Source: Anseranas semipalmata
Taxonomy: Eukaryota; Chordata; Aves; Anseriformes; Anseranatidae
NCBI GenBank assembly: GCA_013399115.1
Contig: VXAA01003323.1
Span: forward strand, 24,312 to 88,311
DNA length: 64,000 nucleotides
Direction: 5' to 3'
The position numbers were made by a program, and so were the translations under genes. The notes below the pieces were generated by a model. The model made no database searches. It saw only the letters and a list, made by a program, of their open reading frames with translations, and was not told the DNA's origin. Below are positions 62,251 to 64,000 of the stretch, piece after piece; positions within the stretch are counted from its first letter, which is position 1; every line of letters starts with the position of its first letter.

Positions 62251-64000
62251 CATTGAATTAATAAAACTTACTGGCTTTTGCTATCAGCTACTGAAGGTCA
62301 GTGAATCACCTCTGATTTTTTCCCTAAAAAAAAAAAAAAACAACCACCACCACCAACAAACACTAGCACTAAGTGAAAATCCAATTTCTAAAGAAAATAG
62401 AAATCACACAAAAATACAAAACTGATATTTAAAAACTGAATTCCTTTTTACATGATGTGCATTGAAAAATGAAATGATTTTTTCATGTTGTATTACTAAT
62501 GCTAAAGATAAAGATTCCAACAATTTTTTGCTCAAAACACCCATAGAAACTTATGCTGGCATACCTGTGTTATGATTTCTGAATTATCTCTATACCAGTT
62601 ATCTCTCTTGCTCTCTAGAATTTCCGCTGTTTCAATTTTTTTTTTCTTTTTCCTTCTTTTTTATTTTTTCCTCCTTTCTCAGCTGGAATGAAAGAAATAT
62701 AGCAACAATTGTAAAGAAATTAAAAATTGCTTTCTAAATTCAGAATGAACTCACTGAAGCATTCCGTTATCACAATGGAAATGGTGAAATTTTTCAGTTC
62801 TTTTTGTTCAGTGGTTTCTGCTATAATACCTTATAAAAGTCAAAGAAATTGACATTAATGAAGTGGAGAATTTGGTTTCTTCTGTTAATGTTTTCTTTTT
62901 TATTGACAGTTCCTGGCAGCAGATTTAGCCTTTGACAAGAATGCTTTTTCTGATAGACTGTTGCATTCAGAAAGTTTCCAGCTAGTCTATTAATAACATT
63001 GGTACTCAATATGCACTATTTTGTACATACTGTTCTGCTTGGAAATGTAGGCTGTAGTGTCAGGGAGCAGCAAGGGCCAACTGTTCCACACAGGCAGAGC
63101 TGTCTGGAGGTGATGGAGCCTGGGGGGCTCCAGCGGGTCATCTCCCAGGTCTGTCTCGTACTGCTCTTTCCCAGGAACACGATCTAAGGTCACATCATAT
63201 CAGTGCTGGCCTTGAGGACACAAAGCCAACGCACTGGGTGGGAAGAATAGTTGTCAGAGGTTGTTGCTGCACTCAGTTTCTATTTGGCACTTAGTTCCTC
63301 CCTTCTCCCAGGAAAACAGACATTTCCAAACCATAAAAGCTGGTTTATATCATATCTCAACCCTGAATCTTTGATCAGAAGAGGAAACCACACCGATACG
63401 CAGACAGCCATAAAATATGAATTGCTGTACAGCTACCTACAAACACCCCTGCAGAAGAATGCAGTGTCAAGAATTACCACTTATACTGGCATTTTACTGC
63501 ATAACTACTTTGTGTTTCTCTTCTTCTCCACCTATTCACAAAAACGGGTTAGGGCTGCGAGCATCAGTGAGATACATGTCTCCAGCAGTGATCAGCTACT
63601 CTCCAGTTCTGAAATAATCATTCAGCTAAGTGAGACTTGGATTTCTTTCAGTAGCAAATTGCATAACGCTTGGCATCACTATCTTGCATGTCCATTTAGA
63701 TTGACAGTGATAAGATGAGATTTGTATGCAGTAATTGTCTCAGGCTGACAGTTTAATAATGTCTCTAAATTGTAGTCAGTGATAAATACTAATAATAAGT
63801 CTACCATTTCATAATGTAGAAATGTGAAAGGCGTCCCTCATTCATTCTTTATGGATAATCTTGAATTCCTTCATGTCCTTCATGTGCTTTTTTTTACCAA
63901 ATCAGTAAAAATCAAAGCTCCAATGAGTCATTTCCTTCATAGCTTGAAAGCACTTTTTTTGGTTTATTTGAGAAGCAAGAGTTTGACAGCAGTGTCATAC
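62251..64000. other. Intergenic, no gene recognised
   Basis: A-run plus CAC-rich sequence at about 62325-62360, T-rich sequence near 62640, and a GC-richer stretch at 63.05-63.24 kb that I cannot assign. The longest frame (63251-63718) opens at TTG and is not protein-like. Confidence 0.75.

Noticed and set aside
63251..63718. 155-codon plus-strand frame
   Set aside because: It starts at TTG, has Ser-rich random-like composition and no upstream exon or promoter signal.

Overview
The window reads as nuclear DNA of a bird. It is AT-rich and gene-poor. Its dispersed repeats are mostly fragments of CR1, the main avian LINE, several still ending in the CR1 3' tail. It also has two avian-type LTRs and a few worn ancient amniote repeats (MIR-like, old CR1/L3-like). 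There are no bacterial features, tRNAs, rRNAs or CRISPR arrays. The one gene recognised with confidence is DIRAS2, a Ras-family GTPase. Human DIRAS2 lies at 9q22, and human chromosome 9 genes are largely Z-linked in birds, so the window is probably from a Z chromosome; that is inference.

Layout. 1-24,450 is intergenic: CR1 copies at about 5.5-6.7, 9.9-10.4, 15.05-15.17 and 20.9-21.7 kb, an LTR fragment at 15.7 kb, a MIR-like SINE at 23.1 kb and many microsatellites. 24.4-26.0 kb holds the 3' flank and the single coding exon of DIRAS2 on the minus strand, with an unrecognised 134-codon open frame in the flank. 26.0-39.9 kb is read as a roughly 13.9-kb intron in the DIRAS2 5' UTR, carrying a CR1 (33.4 kb), an ancient CR1/L3-like fragment (38.3 kb) and a pure AAAAT array. 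39.9-40.3 kb is the only CpG-dense block; it ends in a good minus-strand splice donor and is proposed as DIRAS2 promoter plus non-coding exon 1. 40.3-59.5 kb is intergenic with some candidate conserved non-coding blocks. 59.5-60.1 kb is a complete solo LTR with a 5-bp target-site duplication. 60.5-62.25 kb holds two pyrimidine hexamer arrays around a sequence gap, followed by a CR1 that lacks its 3' end.

The genes do not form an operon or pathway: this is one small neuronal-type GTPase gene with a CpG promoter in a gene desert. Apart from DIRAS2, the long open frames lack recognisable domains, many start only at GTG or TTG, and most look like chance frames or repeat shadows. I did not find a clear new biological system. 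The most useful leads are the predicted DIRAS2 promoter and exon, the open frame in its 3' flank, the solo LTR, and places where ambiguous bases coincide with repeat breakpoints and may mark assembly errors.
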